Shown piece after piece: positions 1 to 6,765 of a stretch of 12,812 nt of DNA; positions within the stretch are counted from its first letter, which is position 1; every line of letters begins with the position of its first letter. The stretch spans positions 1 to 12,812 of the forward strand of contig CANQZL010000025.1 of the NCBI GenBank assembly GCA_947628325.1. Reading direction: 5' to 3'. The DNA is from an uncultured Bacilli bacterium. GTDB taxonomy: Bacteria > Bacillota_I > Bacilli_A > RF39 > UBA660. The position numbers and the translations under genes were made by a program. Under the pieces are notes generated by a model, which saw only the letters and a list, made by a program, of their open reading frames with translations, was not told where the DNA came from and searched no databases.

Positions 1-27
1 ATATAGCGATTAAAAAATAGTCTCATT

Positions 28-52
28 AATAATAAAAAATATTATTATTTTT
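28..52 (+). terminator. Possible A/T-only terminator of an upstream gene
   Basis: Two 7-base arms, AATAATA (28-34) and TATTATT (40-46), can pair around a five-A loop and are followed by a short T run at 48-52. All three forward frames from position 1 meet stops by about position 24, so a gene could end just upstream. The stem contains no G or C, and such pairings arise easily by chance in DNA this AT-rich, so this is weak. Positions 1-59 hold nothing else I can name. Confidence 0.2.
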
Positions 53-59
53 AAAATAA

Positions 60-87
60 TTAGCACTTTACTATTGACAAGTGCTAA
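60..87 (+). promoter_or_regulatory. CIRCE operator 1 (HrcA site), 10-base spacer
   Basis: TTAGCACTT (60-68) and AAGTGCTAA (79-87) are perfect 9-base inverted arms matching the CIRCE consensus TTAGCACTC-N9-GAGTGCTAA except at the innermost base of each arm. The spacer is 10 bases, not the usual 9. The -35 box occupies the spacer and the first base of the right arm, so HrcA bound here would block RNA polymerase directly. Whether HrcA tolerates the extra base cannot be told from sequence. Confidence 0.88.
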
Positions 88-102
88 CTAAAAAGTTATA
101 AT
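74..102 (+). promoter_or_regulatory. Sigma-A promoter of the hrcA heat-shock operon
   Basis: A perfect -35 box TTGACA (74-79) and a perfect -10 box TATAAT (97-102) are separated by exactly 17 bases, so transcription should begin near 109. This is a full-consensus vegetative promoter, which fits an operon controlled by repression rather than by an alternative sigma factor. The -35 box lies within the upstream CIRCE element, and the predicted start falls on the first bases of the downstream one. Confidence 0.93.
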
Positions 103-106
103 CTTT

Positions 107-133
107 TTAGCACTAAGGGGATTAAAGTGCTAA
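107..133 (+). promoter_or_regulatory. CIRCE operator 2 (HrcA site), canonical spacing
   Basis: TTAGCACTA (107-115), a 9-base spacer, and AAGTGCTAA (125-133) form a CIRCE element of canonical length 27. Eight of nine base pairs match; the innermost is A/A. It begins at about the transcription start, so it is also present as a hairpin at the 5' end of the mRNA. It ends just before the hrcA ribosome binding site. Together with the first site it makes a tandem operator flanking the -10 box. Confidence 0.93.
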
Positions 134-146
134 TGGTGGTGACTAT

Positions 147-1145
147 ATGGATGAAAGACAAAAAAAATTACTAAAAGAAATTGTTGAATCTTATATAAAA
201 TATGTTAAACCAGTTGGTAGTCAAGCTCTTTGCAAAAGATTTAATTTATCTTCTGCTACCATAAGAAATGAAATGGCTACTTTAGAAAAACTAGGATATT
301 TAGAAAAAAACCATATATCTAGTGGAAGAATACCATCAGAAAAAGGCTATAAGTATTATGTTGATAATTTGATGAAACCTAAAGAACTTAATGGTGAAGA
401 AATGCTTAAACTACAAACGATATTTCATAATCAACAATTACAAGTTAGTGATACTATTGCCAAATGTATGGAAATAATCGCTGATATAACTAATTATACA
501 AGTGTCGTTTTAGGAAGAAGTTCAAATGATAATACTTTACAACAAGTAAACATTATTCCTCTTGATAATAATCAAATAATAGCCTTAGTTTGTACCAATA
601 AAGGAATTGTTGAAAATAAGAAATTTAATATTCCAGAAAATATTTTTATTGAAGAGTTAGTAAAAACTTGTGAAATTATCAATAAAATGTTAGTAGGAAC
701 ACCAATTAATGAAGTTAGTCAAAGACTTGAATTTGATATAAAACCAATTATTAGTAAAACTATAAAACAATATGAAGCTGTTTATGAAATATTCTATGAT
801 GCTTTTAATGATTTTACTAAAAATAGTTCCAATGTCTTTTTTAGCGGAAAGACAAATATTTTAAAGCAACCTGAATATGATAATATTGAAGAAATAAAAA
901 GGATTGTTAATAAATTTGAAGATGAATCCTTAGTTAGAAAAATTGAAGAAAATAGTGACGGAATTAATGTTTATATTGGCGAAGAATCTGAATTTGATCC
1001 TAATGTTACCGTTATAAAAAGTAAATATAATATTAATGGGGAAGAAGGTACTATTGCCATAGTAGGTCCTAAAAGAATGGAATACGATAGAGTAATAGGA
1101 TTACTTGAATACATTAATGAAGAACTTAGTAAACGTAAAGATTAA
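147..1145 (+). CDS. hrcA: Heat-inducible transcription repressor HrcA
   Basis: HrcA is a cytoplasmic homodimeric repressor that binds CIRCE operators and is kept active by the GroE chaperonin, so it senses free folding capacity. The 332-residue length is normal for the family. Residues 1 to about 75 form the winged helix-turn-helix, with the recognisable signatures SQALCKRFNLSSATIRNEMA and LEKLGYLEKNHISSGRIPS followed by the YKYYVD segment. The middle and C-terminal parts carry the GAF-like dimer domain, ending in an IVGPKRMEYDRVIGLLEYI segment typical of HrcA C-termini. ATG at 147 is preceded by GGTGGTGA (135-142), a usable ribosome binding site. It is the first gene of the heat-shock operon and lies directly behind two CIRCE sites, so autoregulation is expected. 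Identification is secure. Confidence 0.97.
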   Translation: MDERQKKLLKEIVESYIKYVKPVGSQALCKRFNLSSATIRNEMATLEKLGYLEKNHISSGRIPSEKGYKYYVDNLMKPKELNGEEMLKLQTIFHNQQLQVSDTIAKCMEIIADITNYTSVVLGRSSNDNTLQQVNIIPLDNNQIIALVCTNKGIVENKKFNIPENIFIEELVKTCEIINKMLVGTPINEVSQRLEFDIKPIISKTIKQYEAVYEIFYDAFNDFTKNSSNVFFSGKTNILKQPEYDNIEEIKRIVNKFEDESLVRKIEENSDGINVYIGEESEFDPNVTVIKSKYNINGEEGTIAIVGPKRMEYDRVIGLLEYINEELSKRKD

Positions 1146-1187
1146 TTTATATTTGTTATAAATTTTAATACAGAAAAGAGATGGCTT

Positions 1188-1829
1188 ATGGAAGAAAAAA
1201 AAGAATTAAAAAAAGAAGAAATAAAAGAAGAAAAACAACCAGAAGTTAAACAGCAACCACCGAAAGAAACTTCAAAAAATGAAGAAATAAAAGAATCCCC
1301 AACTGCAACAAAACAAGAGCCTAAAAAAGAAGAAAAAAAGGAAGATAAAAAAGGATTCTTTAAGAAAAAAGAAGATGAAGAAAAGAAAAAGTTACAAGAA
1401 GAAGTTTTAGCTCTTAAAGATAAATATTTAAGAGTTAATGCTGAGATGCAGAATATGCGCCGACGAATGGAAGAAGAAAAGACCAATCTTCTTAAATATG
1501 AAGGAGAAGATTTGATAAAAAAATTACTGCCAATTGTTGATAACTTTGAAAGAGCTATTAAGATGGATGATACTAATCTCGAAGATGAAGTTAGTAAATT
1601 CCTAAGTGGCTTTAAAATGATTTATGGAAATCTTAGCACTACATTACAAAGTTATGAAGTAGAAGTTATGGATGTTTTACATAAACCTTTTGATCCAACT
1701 ACTATGGAAGCAGTAATGATTGAAGAAGCTGAAGGTTTTGAACCTAATATAGTTATAGATGTTTTACAAAAGGGTTATACATATAAAGGCAAAGTCATAA
1801 GACATGCAATGGTTAAAGTTAGTAAATAA
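1188..1829 (+). CDS. grpE: Nucleotide exchange factor GrpE with long K/E-rich N-terminus
   Basis: GrpE is the cytoplasmic dimeric exchange factor that releases ADP from DnaK and acts as a thermosensor in the Hsp70 cycle. Residues about 66-120 form the long coiled-coil helix (KDKYLRVNAEMQNMRRRMEEE, then LLPIVDNFERA), and residues about 155-213 form the C-terminal beta domain, ending VLQKGYTYKGKVIRHAMVKV. Family members usually read IRPAMV or a close variant at the end. The first 65 or so residues are almost wholly Lys, Glu, Gln, Pro, Ser and Thr, with KEEKKEDKK-type runs, and are predicted disordered. This makes the protein (213 residues) somewhat longer than the common 180-200. ATG at 1188 follows a G/A-rich stretch (1174-1181). 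The 42-base gap from hrcA has no terminator, so the genes should be cotranscribed. Confidence 0.96.
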   Translation: MEEKKELKKEEIKEEKQPEVKQQPPKETSKNEEIKESPTATKQEPKKEEKKEDKKGFFKKKEDEEKKKLQEEVLALKDKYLRVNAEMQNMRRRMEEEKTNLLKYEGEDLIKKLLPIVDNFERAIKMDDTNLEDEVSKFLSGFKMIYGNLSTTLQSYEVEVMDVLHKPFDPTTMEAVMIEEAEGFEPNIVIDVLQKGYTYKGKVIRHAMVKVSK

Positions 1830-1855
1830 CTTTTAGAAAGAAAGGAAAATGAAAA

Positions 1856-3682
1856 ATGGGAAAAGTTATAGGAATAGATTTAGGAACAACAAATAGTTGT
1901 GTTGCCGTTTTAGAGGCTGGAGAACCTCATGTAATTACAAATCCAGAAGGAAATAGAACAACTCCTTCAGTAGTTGCTTTTAAAGGCGATGAAGAATTAG
2001 TAGGAGAAACAGCTAAAAGACAAGCTGTTACCAATGTAGATAATACAATTGCTTCTATTAAAAGAAAAATGGGTACTAAAGATAAAGTTACAGCTAATGG
2101 TAAAAAATATACACCAGAAGAAATTAGTGCTAAGATTTTAATGAAATTAAAAAGTGATGCTGAAAGCTATCTAGGCGAAACAGTTAAAGAAGCTGTTATT
2201 ACAGTACCAGCTTATTTCAACGATGCTCAAAGACAAGCTACTAAAAATGCTGGTAAAATTGCTGGTCTTGATGTAAAAAGAATTATTAATGAACCAACAG
2301 CAGCAGCTCTAGCTTATGGTATAGATAAACAAGAAAATGCTCATACTATCTTAGTATATGACTTAGGTGGTGGAACATTCGATGTTTCAATCTTAGATTT
2401 AGGTGATGGTGTCTTTGAAGTTAAATCAACATCTGGTAATAATCGTCTAGGTGGAGATGACTTCGATCAAAGAATAATGGATTACCTAGTTTCTGAATTT
2501 AAAAAAGAAAATGGAGTTGACTTATCAAAAGATAAAATGGCTATGCAACGTATTAAAGACGCTGCAGAAAAAGCTAAAAAAGATTTATCTGGTATGACAA
2601 GTGCTCAAATTAATATTCCATTTATTACGCAAAATAATGATGGACCTCTACACTTAGATGTTACATTAACAAGAGCTAAATTTGAAGAATTAAATATGGA
2701 TTTATTTGAAAGTACTCTAGAACCAGTTAGAAAAGCTTTAAAAGATGCTAAATTAACAGCTAAAGATATCGATAAAGTATTACTTGTAGGTGGATCTACT
2801 CGTATCCCTTACATTCAAGAATTAGTTAAAAAAGAATTAGGTCAAGAACCATCAAAAGGAATTAACCCTGATGAATGTGTTGCTATTGGTGCTGCAATTC
2901 AAGGTGGTGTTTTAACTGGTGAAGTTAATGACTTAATATTACTTGATGTTACACCATTATCTTTAGGTATTGAAACATTAGGTAATGTTATGACAGTCTT
3001 AATTCCACGCAATACTACAATTCCTGCTAGTAAGAGTCAAGTATTTAGTACAGCAGCTGATAATCAACCAGCCGTAGATATTCATATCTTACAAGGTGAA
3101 AGACCAATGGTTCAAGATAATAAAACTTTAGGAAGATTCCAATTAGGTAATATTCCTCCAGCACCAAGAGGTGTTCCACAAATTGAAGTTAAATTTGATA
3201 TTGATGCTAATGGTATAGTTAACGTTTCTGCTAAAGATTTAGGTACAGGAAAAGAACAAAGTATTACAATTACCTCTAATACTAACTTAACTGATGAAGA
3301 AATCGATAGAATGATGAAAGAAGCAGAACAAAATAAAGAACAAGATGAAAAACGTAAAGAAGAAGCTGAAGTAAGAAACGATGCTGATTCATTGATTTTC
3401 CAAACTGAAAAAGCTTTAAAAGATTTAGGAGATAAAGTTGATTCTAAAGATAAAGAAGAAGCTGAAGATAAAATGAAAGACTTAAGAAAAGCTTTAGAAG
3501 GTGACGATATCGATGAAATTAAAAAACTAAAAGATGAATTACAAGAAAAAGCTATGGCTTTAGCAACAAAAGTTTATGAAGAAGCTGCTAAAGCAAATCA
3601 ATCATCAACAGAAGCAGAAGATTCTTCAAAAGATGATGATAAACACGACAATGTTCAAGAAGCTAGTTACGAAGAAAAATAA
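1856..3682 (+). CDS. dnaK: Chaperone DnaK (Hsp70)
   Basis: DnaK is the ATP-dependent Hsp70 chaperone that binds exposed hydrophobic segments of client proteins. The 608 residues match Gram-positive DnaK in length. The nucleotide-binding domain starts with GIDLGTTNSCVAVLE at residue 5 and contains the second phosphate-binding motif VYDLGGGTFDVS and the adenosine motif LLVGGSTRIP. The allosteric linker LILLDV lies at residues 360-365, followed by the substrate-binding beta domain (TPLSLGIETLG onward) and the helical lid. The acidic C-terminal tail ends SYEEK rather than in the EEVK-like motif of many bacterial DnaKs. ATG at 1856 follows the purine-rich site AGAAAGGAAA, 26 bases after grpE. It is the third operon gene and under CIRCE control. 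Confidence 0.98.
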   Translation: MGKVIGIDLGTTNSCVAVLEAGEPHVITNPEGNRTTPSVVAFKGDEELVGETAKRQAVTNVDNTIASIKRKMGTKDKVTANGKKYTPEEISAKILMKLKSDAESYLGETVKEAVITVPAYFNDAQRQATKNAGKIAGLDVKRIINEPTAAALAYGIDKQENAHTILVYDLGGGTFDVSILDLGDGVFEVKSTSGNNRLGGDDFDQRIMDYLVSEFKKENGVDLSKDKMAMQRIKDAAEKAKKDLSGMTSAQINIPFITQNNDGPLHLDVTLTRAKFEELNMDLFESTLEPVRKALKDAKLTAKDIDKVLLVGGSTRIPYIQELVKKELGQEPSKGINPDECVAIGAAIQGGVLTGEVNDLILLDVTPLSLGIETLGNVMTVLIPRNTTIPASKSQVFSTAADNQPAVDIHILQGERPMVQDNKTLGRFQLGNIPPAPRGVPQIEVKFDIDANGIVNVSAKDLGTGKEQSITITSNTNLTDEEIDRMMKEAEQNKEQDEKRKEEAEVRNDADSLIFQTEKALKDLGDKVDSKDKEEAEDKMKDLRKALEGDDIDEIKKLKDELQEKAMALATKVYEEAAKANQSSTEAEDSSKDDDKHDNVQEASYEEK

Positions 3683-3691
3683 AATAATTTT

Positions 3692-3719
3692 TAAAAGTTC
3701 TAGGAAACTAGAACTTTTA
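3692..3719 (+). other. 12-bp hairpin with GAAA tetraloop between dnaK and pepF
   Basis: TAAAAGTTCTAG (3692-3703) and CTAGAACTTTTA (3708-3719) are perfectly complementary around the loop GAAA (3704-3707), a GNRA-type tetraloop. No uninterrupted T run follows the stem; the only T-rich part is the CTTTTA inside its 3' arm. It could be a weak terminator that lowers pepF-dnaJ expression, or a structure that protects the 3' end of the upstream mRNA or marks a cleavage site. I see no good promoter between it and pepF, so some read-through is likely needed. Confidence 0.8.
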
Positions 3720-3738
3720 GTAAATTAGGAGGAAATCT

Positions 3739-5544
3739 ATGCAAAAATATAATTCAAGAAAAGATGTTCCTGAAAAATATAAATGGGATTTAACACCTTT
3801 TTTTAAAGACGATAGCGAGTTTAATAAAACATATGACAAAGTTTTAAAAACAATAGCAGAACTAAAAGAGTATGTAAATTGTACAAAAGATGCTCAAAAA
3901 CTTTATGAGTTTTTAAATAAAAATATTGAATGTTCTGCACTATGTGAAGATATTTATGTCTATGCTTATCTAATAAATGATCAAGAACTTGGGATATCTT
4001 CAAGTATTGAAAGAAAAAATCGTGCAGAAATGCTTTTAGCTTTATTTTCTAATGCGACAAATTTCTTTGCTCCAGAATTATTAAAGCTAACTCAAAATGA
4101 GTATGATAAATTATTTAAAGATAATGAAAAATTATTAGAATATAAAAGAGCTTTAGATCGTATTTATCGTGAAAAAGAACATATTCTTACCGAAAACGAA
4201 GAAAATATTGTTACTGATTTAATAAATGCGATGAATCATTATGATGATATTTCATCGAATATTTTAAATAATGAAAATGATTATGGTAAAGTTAAACTAG
4301 ATGATGGAACAACCGTAACAATAGCTCCTACTAATTATCGTCATTTAATGCGTAATAAAGATGTTAAAATAAGAAAGAAAGTATATAACTTATTTAATAA
4401 AAAAATTTCTCAATATAGTGGAACTATATCAATGCTTTTAAATAGTTATATCGCTATGAATGATAAAATGGCTCATATTCGTCATTATAAAGATTCATGG
4501 TCTGAAAAATTATTTTCTTGGAATTTAAATGATAAAGTATTTAAGACTTTGGTAAATACAACTGAAAATAATTTAGATGTTTTACAAAAATATTATAAAT
4601 TAAAAAAAGACATGTTAGGTTTAGATGTTTTACATGGCTATGATATGAATTTAGACTTCGTTGATAATAATAAAGAATATTCAATAGAAGATGCTCAAAA
4701 TATAATCCGAAAATCTATAAAACCTCTTGGTAGTGATTATGCAAGTAAGTTTGAAAAAATAATAACTAATCGCTATATTGACTATTGTCAATATAAAGGT
4801 AAGTGTAGTGGTGGCTATTCATTTGCCACAGTTCTCAATGACTCTCGAATTCTTTTAAGTTTTAATGGAATATTAGATTCAGTTTCAACAATTGCTCATG
4901 AATCTGGACATAATGTTCATCATCAATATGTTAAGGAAAATAATCCTGTTCAATATCGTGAACCTTCTACTTTAATATGCGAAGTAATGTCTTTAACAAA
5001 TGAATGTTTATTATCTAACTATCTTATGGAAAATGGAACTACTAAAGAAGAAAAACTATCTGGAATATCTAATATCTTAGGCGTAATCGTTTCTAATCTA
5101 TATGGAGCTGTTAGAGAAGGCAAAATGGAACAAGATATGTATCAATTAGTTCATAAAGGTGGAACTATTACCAAAGATTATATGGATAAACTAACAAGAA
5201 AATCTTTAAAGAAATATTATGGCTCTGAAGTTAAAATGGATAAATACTTTAATAATTCTTGGGTAACAAGAAGTCATTATTATATGCATTTTTATCTATA
5301 TAGCTATGCAATTTGTATTAGTGTAGCTTCTTATGTTTCATCTAAAATAATAAATGGCGATAAAGATATGCTATCTAAGTATTTAGAATTTATTAAATGT
5401 GGTTCTGACAAATGGCCTAGTGAAGCTTTCCAAATATTAGGTATTAACTTAGAAGACAAAGAAGTTTATGAAGGTGCCATAAAATATTTTGATACTTTAA
5501 TTGATAAGTATTATAAAATATATAATGATAGTGAGGTGAAATAA
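3739..5544 (+). CDS. pepF: Oligoendopeptidase F (M3 family zinc metallopeptidase)
   Basis: PepF is a cytoplasmic zinc peptidase of family M3 that cuts short oligopeptides, usually of about 7-17 residues, and helps turn over peptides made by larger proteases. The 601-residue length is typical. The N-terminus opens with the family-like segment DVPEKYKWDLTPFF. The helical M3B domain follows, with NYRHLMRNKDVKIRKKVYNLF near residues 197-217. The catalytic motif HESGH lies at residues 387-391 (zinc ligands His387 and His391, catalytic Glu388), and Glu415 in ICEVMSLTNE is the likely third zinc ligand. The C-terminal YYMHFYLYSYAICISVASYV segment is also characteristic. Translation starts at ATG 3739 behind an ideal AGGAGG (3727-3732). 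The stop overlaps the dnaJ start. Its place between dnaK and dnaJ is unusual and suggests heat-shock co-expression. Confidence 0.95.
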   Translation: MQKYNSRKDVPEKYKWDLTPFFKDDSEFNKTYDKVLKTIAELKEYVNCTKDAQKLYEFLNKNIECSALCEDIYVYAYLINDQELGISSSIERKNRAEMLLALFSNATNFFAPELLKLTQNEYDKLFKDNEKLLEYKRALDRIYREKEHILTENEENIVTDLINAMNHYDDISSNILNNENDYGKVKLDDGTTVTIAPTNYRHLMRNKDVKIRKKVYNLFNKKISQYSGTISMLLNSYIAMNDKMAHIRHYKDSWSEKLFSWNLNDKVFKTLVNTTENNLDVLQKYYKLKKDMLGLDVLHGYDMNLDFVDNNKEYSIEDAQNIIRKSIKPLGSDYASKFEKIITNRYIDYCQYKGKCSGGYSFATVLNDSRILLSFNGILDSVSTIAHESGHNVHHQYVKENNPVQYREPSTLICEVMSLTNECLLSNYLMENGTTKEEKLSGISNILGVIVSNLYGAVREGKMEQDMYQLVHKGGTITKDYMDKLTRKSLKKYYGSEVKMDKYFNNSWVTRSHYYMHFYLYSYAICISVASYVSSKIINGDKDMLSKYLEFIKCGSDKWPSEAFQILGINLEDKEVYEGAIKYFDTLIDKYYKIYNDSEVK

Positions 5545-6674
5545 TGGCTAGTAGTAGAAATTATTATGATGTATTAGGAGTTTCTAAAGATGCTTCGGAT
5601 GCTGAAATAAAAAGTGCTTTTAGAAAACTAGCAAAGCAATACCATCCAGATATTAATAAAGCTCCTGATGCTGAAGCGAAATTTAAAGAAATAGGAGAAG
5701 CTTATTCTGTATTATCAGATCCTGATAAAAAAAGACAATATGATCAATTAGGTCATGAAGCCTTTACGAGTGGCGCTGCCAATGGTGGCTTTGGCGGTTT
5801 TGGAGGCTTTGGTGGTTTCTCTGCCGAAGATATCGATTTGTCAAGTATCTTTGATGATTTATTTGGTGGTGGTATGTTTGGTGGTGGTCGAAGATCAAGC
5901 CGTGGAAATCGTCCAACTAAGGGAAGAGATTCTTTAGTTAATGTTACTTTAACTTTTGAAGAAGCCGTTTTTGGTTGCAAAAAATCAATTAATATTGACT
6001 TAGATACTGAATGTGATGAATGTGATGGTAAAGGTGGTAGTGGTGAGGAAACTTGTCATACTTGTAATGGTCGTGGTCGCGTAGTTTCACAACAAAGAAC
6101 TATGTTTGGCGTTTTCCAATCTGAAAGTACTTGTCCAGATTGTAATGGTAAAGGCAAAACTTTTAAAAATATTTGTCGTAAATGTAATGGTAAAGGTCAT
6201 GTAATTAAAAATAAAGAAATTGAAATTAACGTTCCAGAAGGTGTTGATACTGGTCATCAATTACGTATATCTGGTAAGGGAGCAGCTGGATATAATGGTG
6301 GACCAAATGGTGATATTTATATTGAATTTAATGTTAAAGATCATCCTTTATTTGAAAGAAAAGAAAACGATATCTATATCGATGTTCCTCTTACGATAAC
6401 TGAAGCAGTTTTAGGTTGTAAAAAAGAAGTTCCAACTTTAACTGGGACAGTAATCCTAGATATTGATGCGGGAAGTCAACCAGGTGATCAATTAAGATTA
6501 AAAGGTAAAGGAGTTAAAGATCCAACTCGCAACAAAAAAGGCGATATGTATGTTGTCTTAGACGTTATAATACCAGATAAATTAGATCGTAAACAAAAAG
6601 AATTATTTAAAGAGCTTTCTAAGACCGACTTAGAAATTGGTTCTACTTTTAAAAATTATAAAAAATACTTATAA
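5544..6674 (+). CDS. dnaJ: Co-chaperone DnaJ (type I Hsp40)
   Basis: DnaJ delivers unfolded proteins to DnaK and stimulates its ATPase. All type I parts are present in 376 residues: a J domain (1-70) with HPD at 34-36, a Gly/Phe-rich linker with repeated GGF units (about 76-118), and a zinc domain with four CxxCxGxG repeats (Cys157/160, 171/174, 197/200, 211/214). The C-terminal beta domains follow (IEINVPEGVDTGHQLRISGKG onward). The start ATG at 5544 shares its A with the pepF stop codon (TAATG), and the ribosome binding site GAGGTGA (5533-5539) lies inside pepF. dnaJ is therefore probably translationally coupled to pepF. It is the last gene of the heat-shock operon, followed at once by a terminator. 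Confidence 0.98.
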   Translation: MASSRNYYDVLGVSKDASDAEIKSAFRKLAKQYHPDINKAPDAEAKFKEIGEAYSVLSDPDKKRQYDQLGHEAFTSGAANGGFGGFGGFGGFSAEDIDLSSIFDDLFGGGMFGGGRRSSRGNRPTKGRDSLVNVTLTFEEAVFGCKKSINIDLDTECDECDGKGGSGEETCHTCNGRGRVVSQQRTMFGVFQSESTCPDCNGKGKTFKNICRKCNGKGHVIKNKEIEINVPEGVDTGHQLRISGKGAAGYNGGPNGDIYIEFNVKDHPLFERKENDIYIDVPLTITEAVLGCKKEVPTLTGTVILDIDAGSQPGDQLRLKGKGVKDPTRNKKGDMYVVLDVIIPDKLDRKQKELFKELSKTDLEIGSTFKNYKKYL

Positions 6675-6696
6675 GAGATTATTTCTCTTTTTTTTT
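6673..6696 (+). terminator. Intrinsic terminator after dnaJ
   Basis: AAGAGA (6673-6678) pairs with TCTCTT (6684-6689) around a five-base loop and runs into nine consecutive T (6688-6696). The stem is short, six base pairs, and overlaps the last bases of the dnaJ stop codon, but the T tract is good. It probably ends the hrcA-dnaJ transcript, perhaps incompletely. Confidence 0.65.
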
Positions 6697-6711
6697 ATTA
6701 TTTTATAAACA

Positions 6712-6740
6712 TTGTTATCAAAAAGAATTTTTGTTATAAT
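6712..6740 (+). promoter_or_regulatory. Sigma-A promoter of the surface-protein gene
   Basis: TTGTTA (6712-6717, four of six matches to the -35 consensus) and a perfect TATAAT (6735-6740) are 17 bases apart, placing the start near 6747. The spacer contains a small inverted repeat, CAAAAA-GAA-TTTTTG (6719-6733). The TTG that could be misread as an upstream start codon for the next gene is the -35 box itself, which settles the shorter gene start at 6766. Confidence 0.75.
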
Positions 6741-6765
6741 ATTGACAAGAAAAAGAGGAAAAAAA

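Noticed and set aside
1142..1486. Open frame on the minus strand opposite grpE, rich in Ser and Phe
   Set aside because: It is the complement of the purine-rich Lys/Glu stretch of grpE; the Ser/Phe bias follows from that and there is no convincing binding site.
5753..5980. Overlapping open frames on both strands within dnaJ
   Set aside because: They arise from the Gly/Phe-repeat DNA (TTTGGTGG-like units) and show only repeat-derived composition.
6719..6733. CAAAAA-GAA-TTTTTG inverted repeat in the surface-protein promoter spacer as an operator
   Set aside because: Six-base homopolymer-like arms are expected by chance in this composition; noted with the promoter only.
6712..6765. Eighteen extra N-terminal codons for the surface protein, starting at TTG
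   Set aside because: The TTG is part of the -35 box and the -10 box lies inside the extension, whereas ATG 6766 has a good binding site and puts a normal anchor at the N-terminus.
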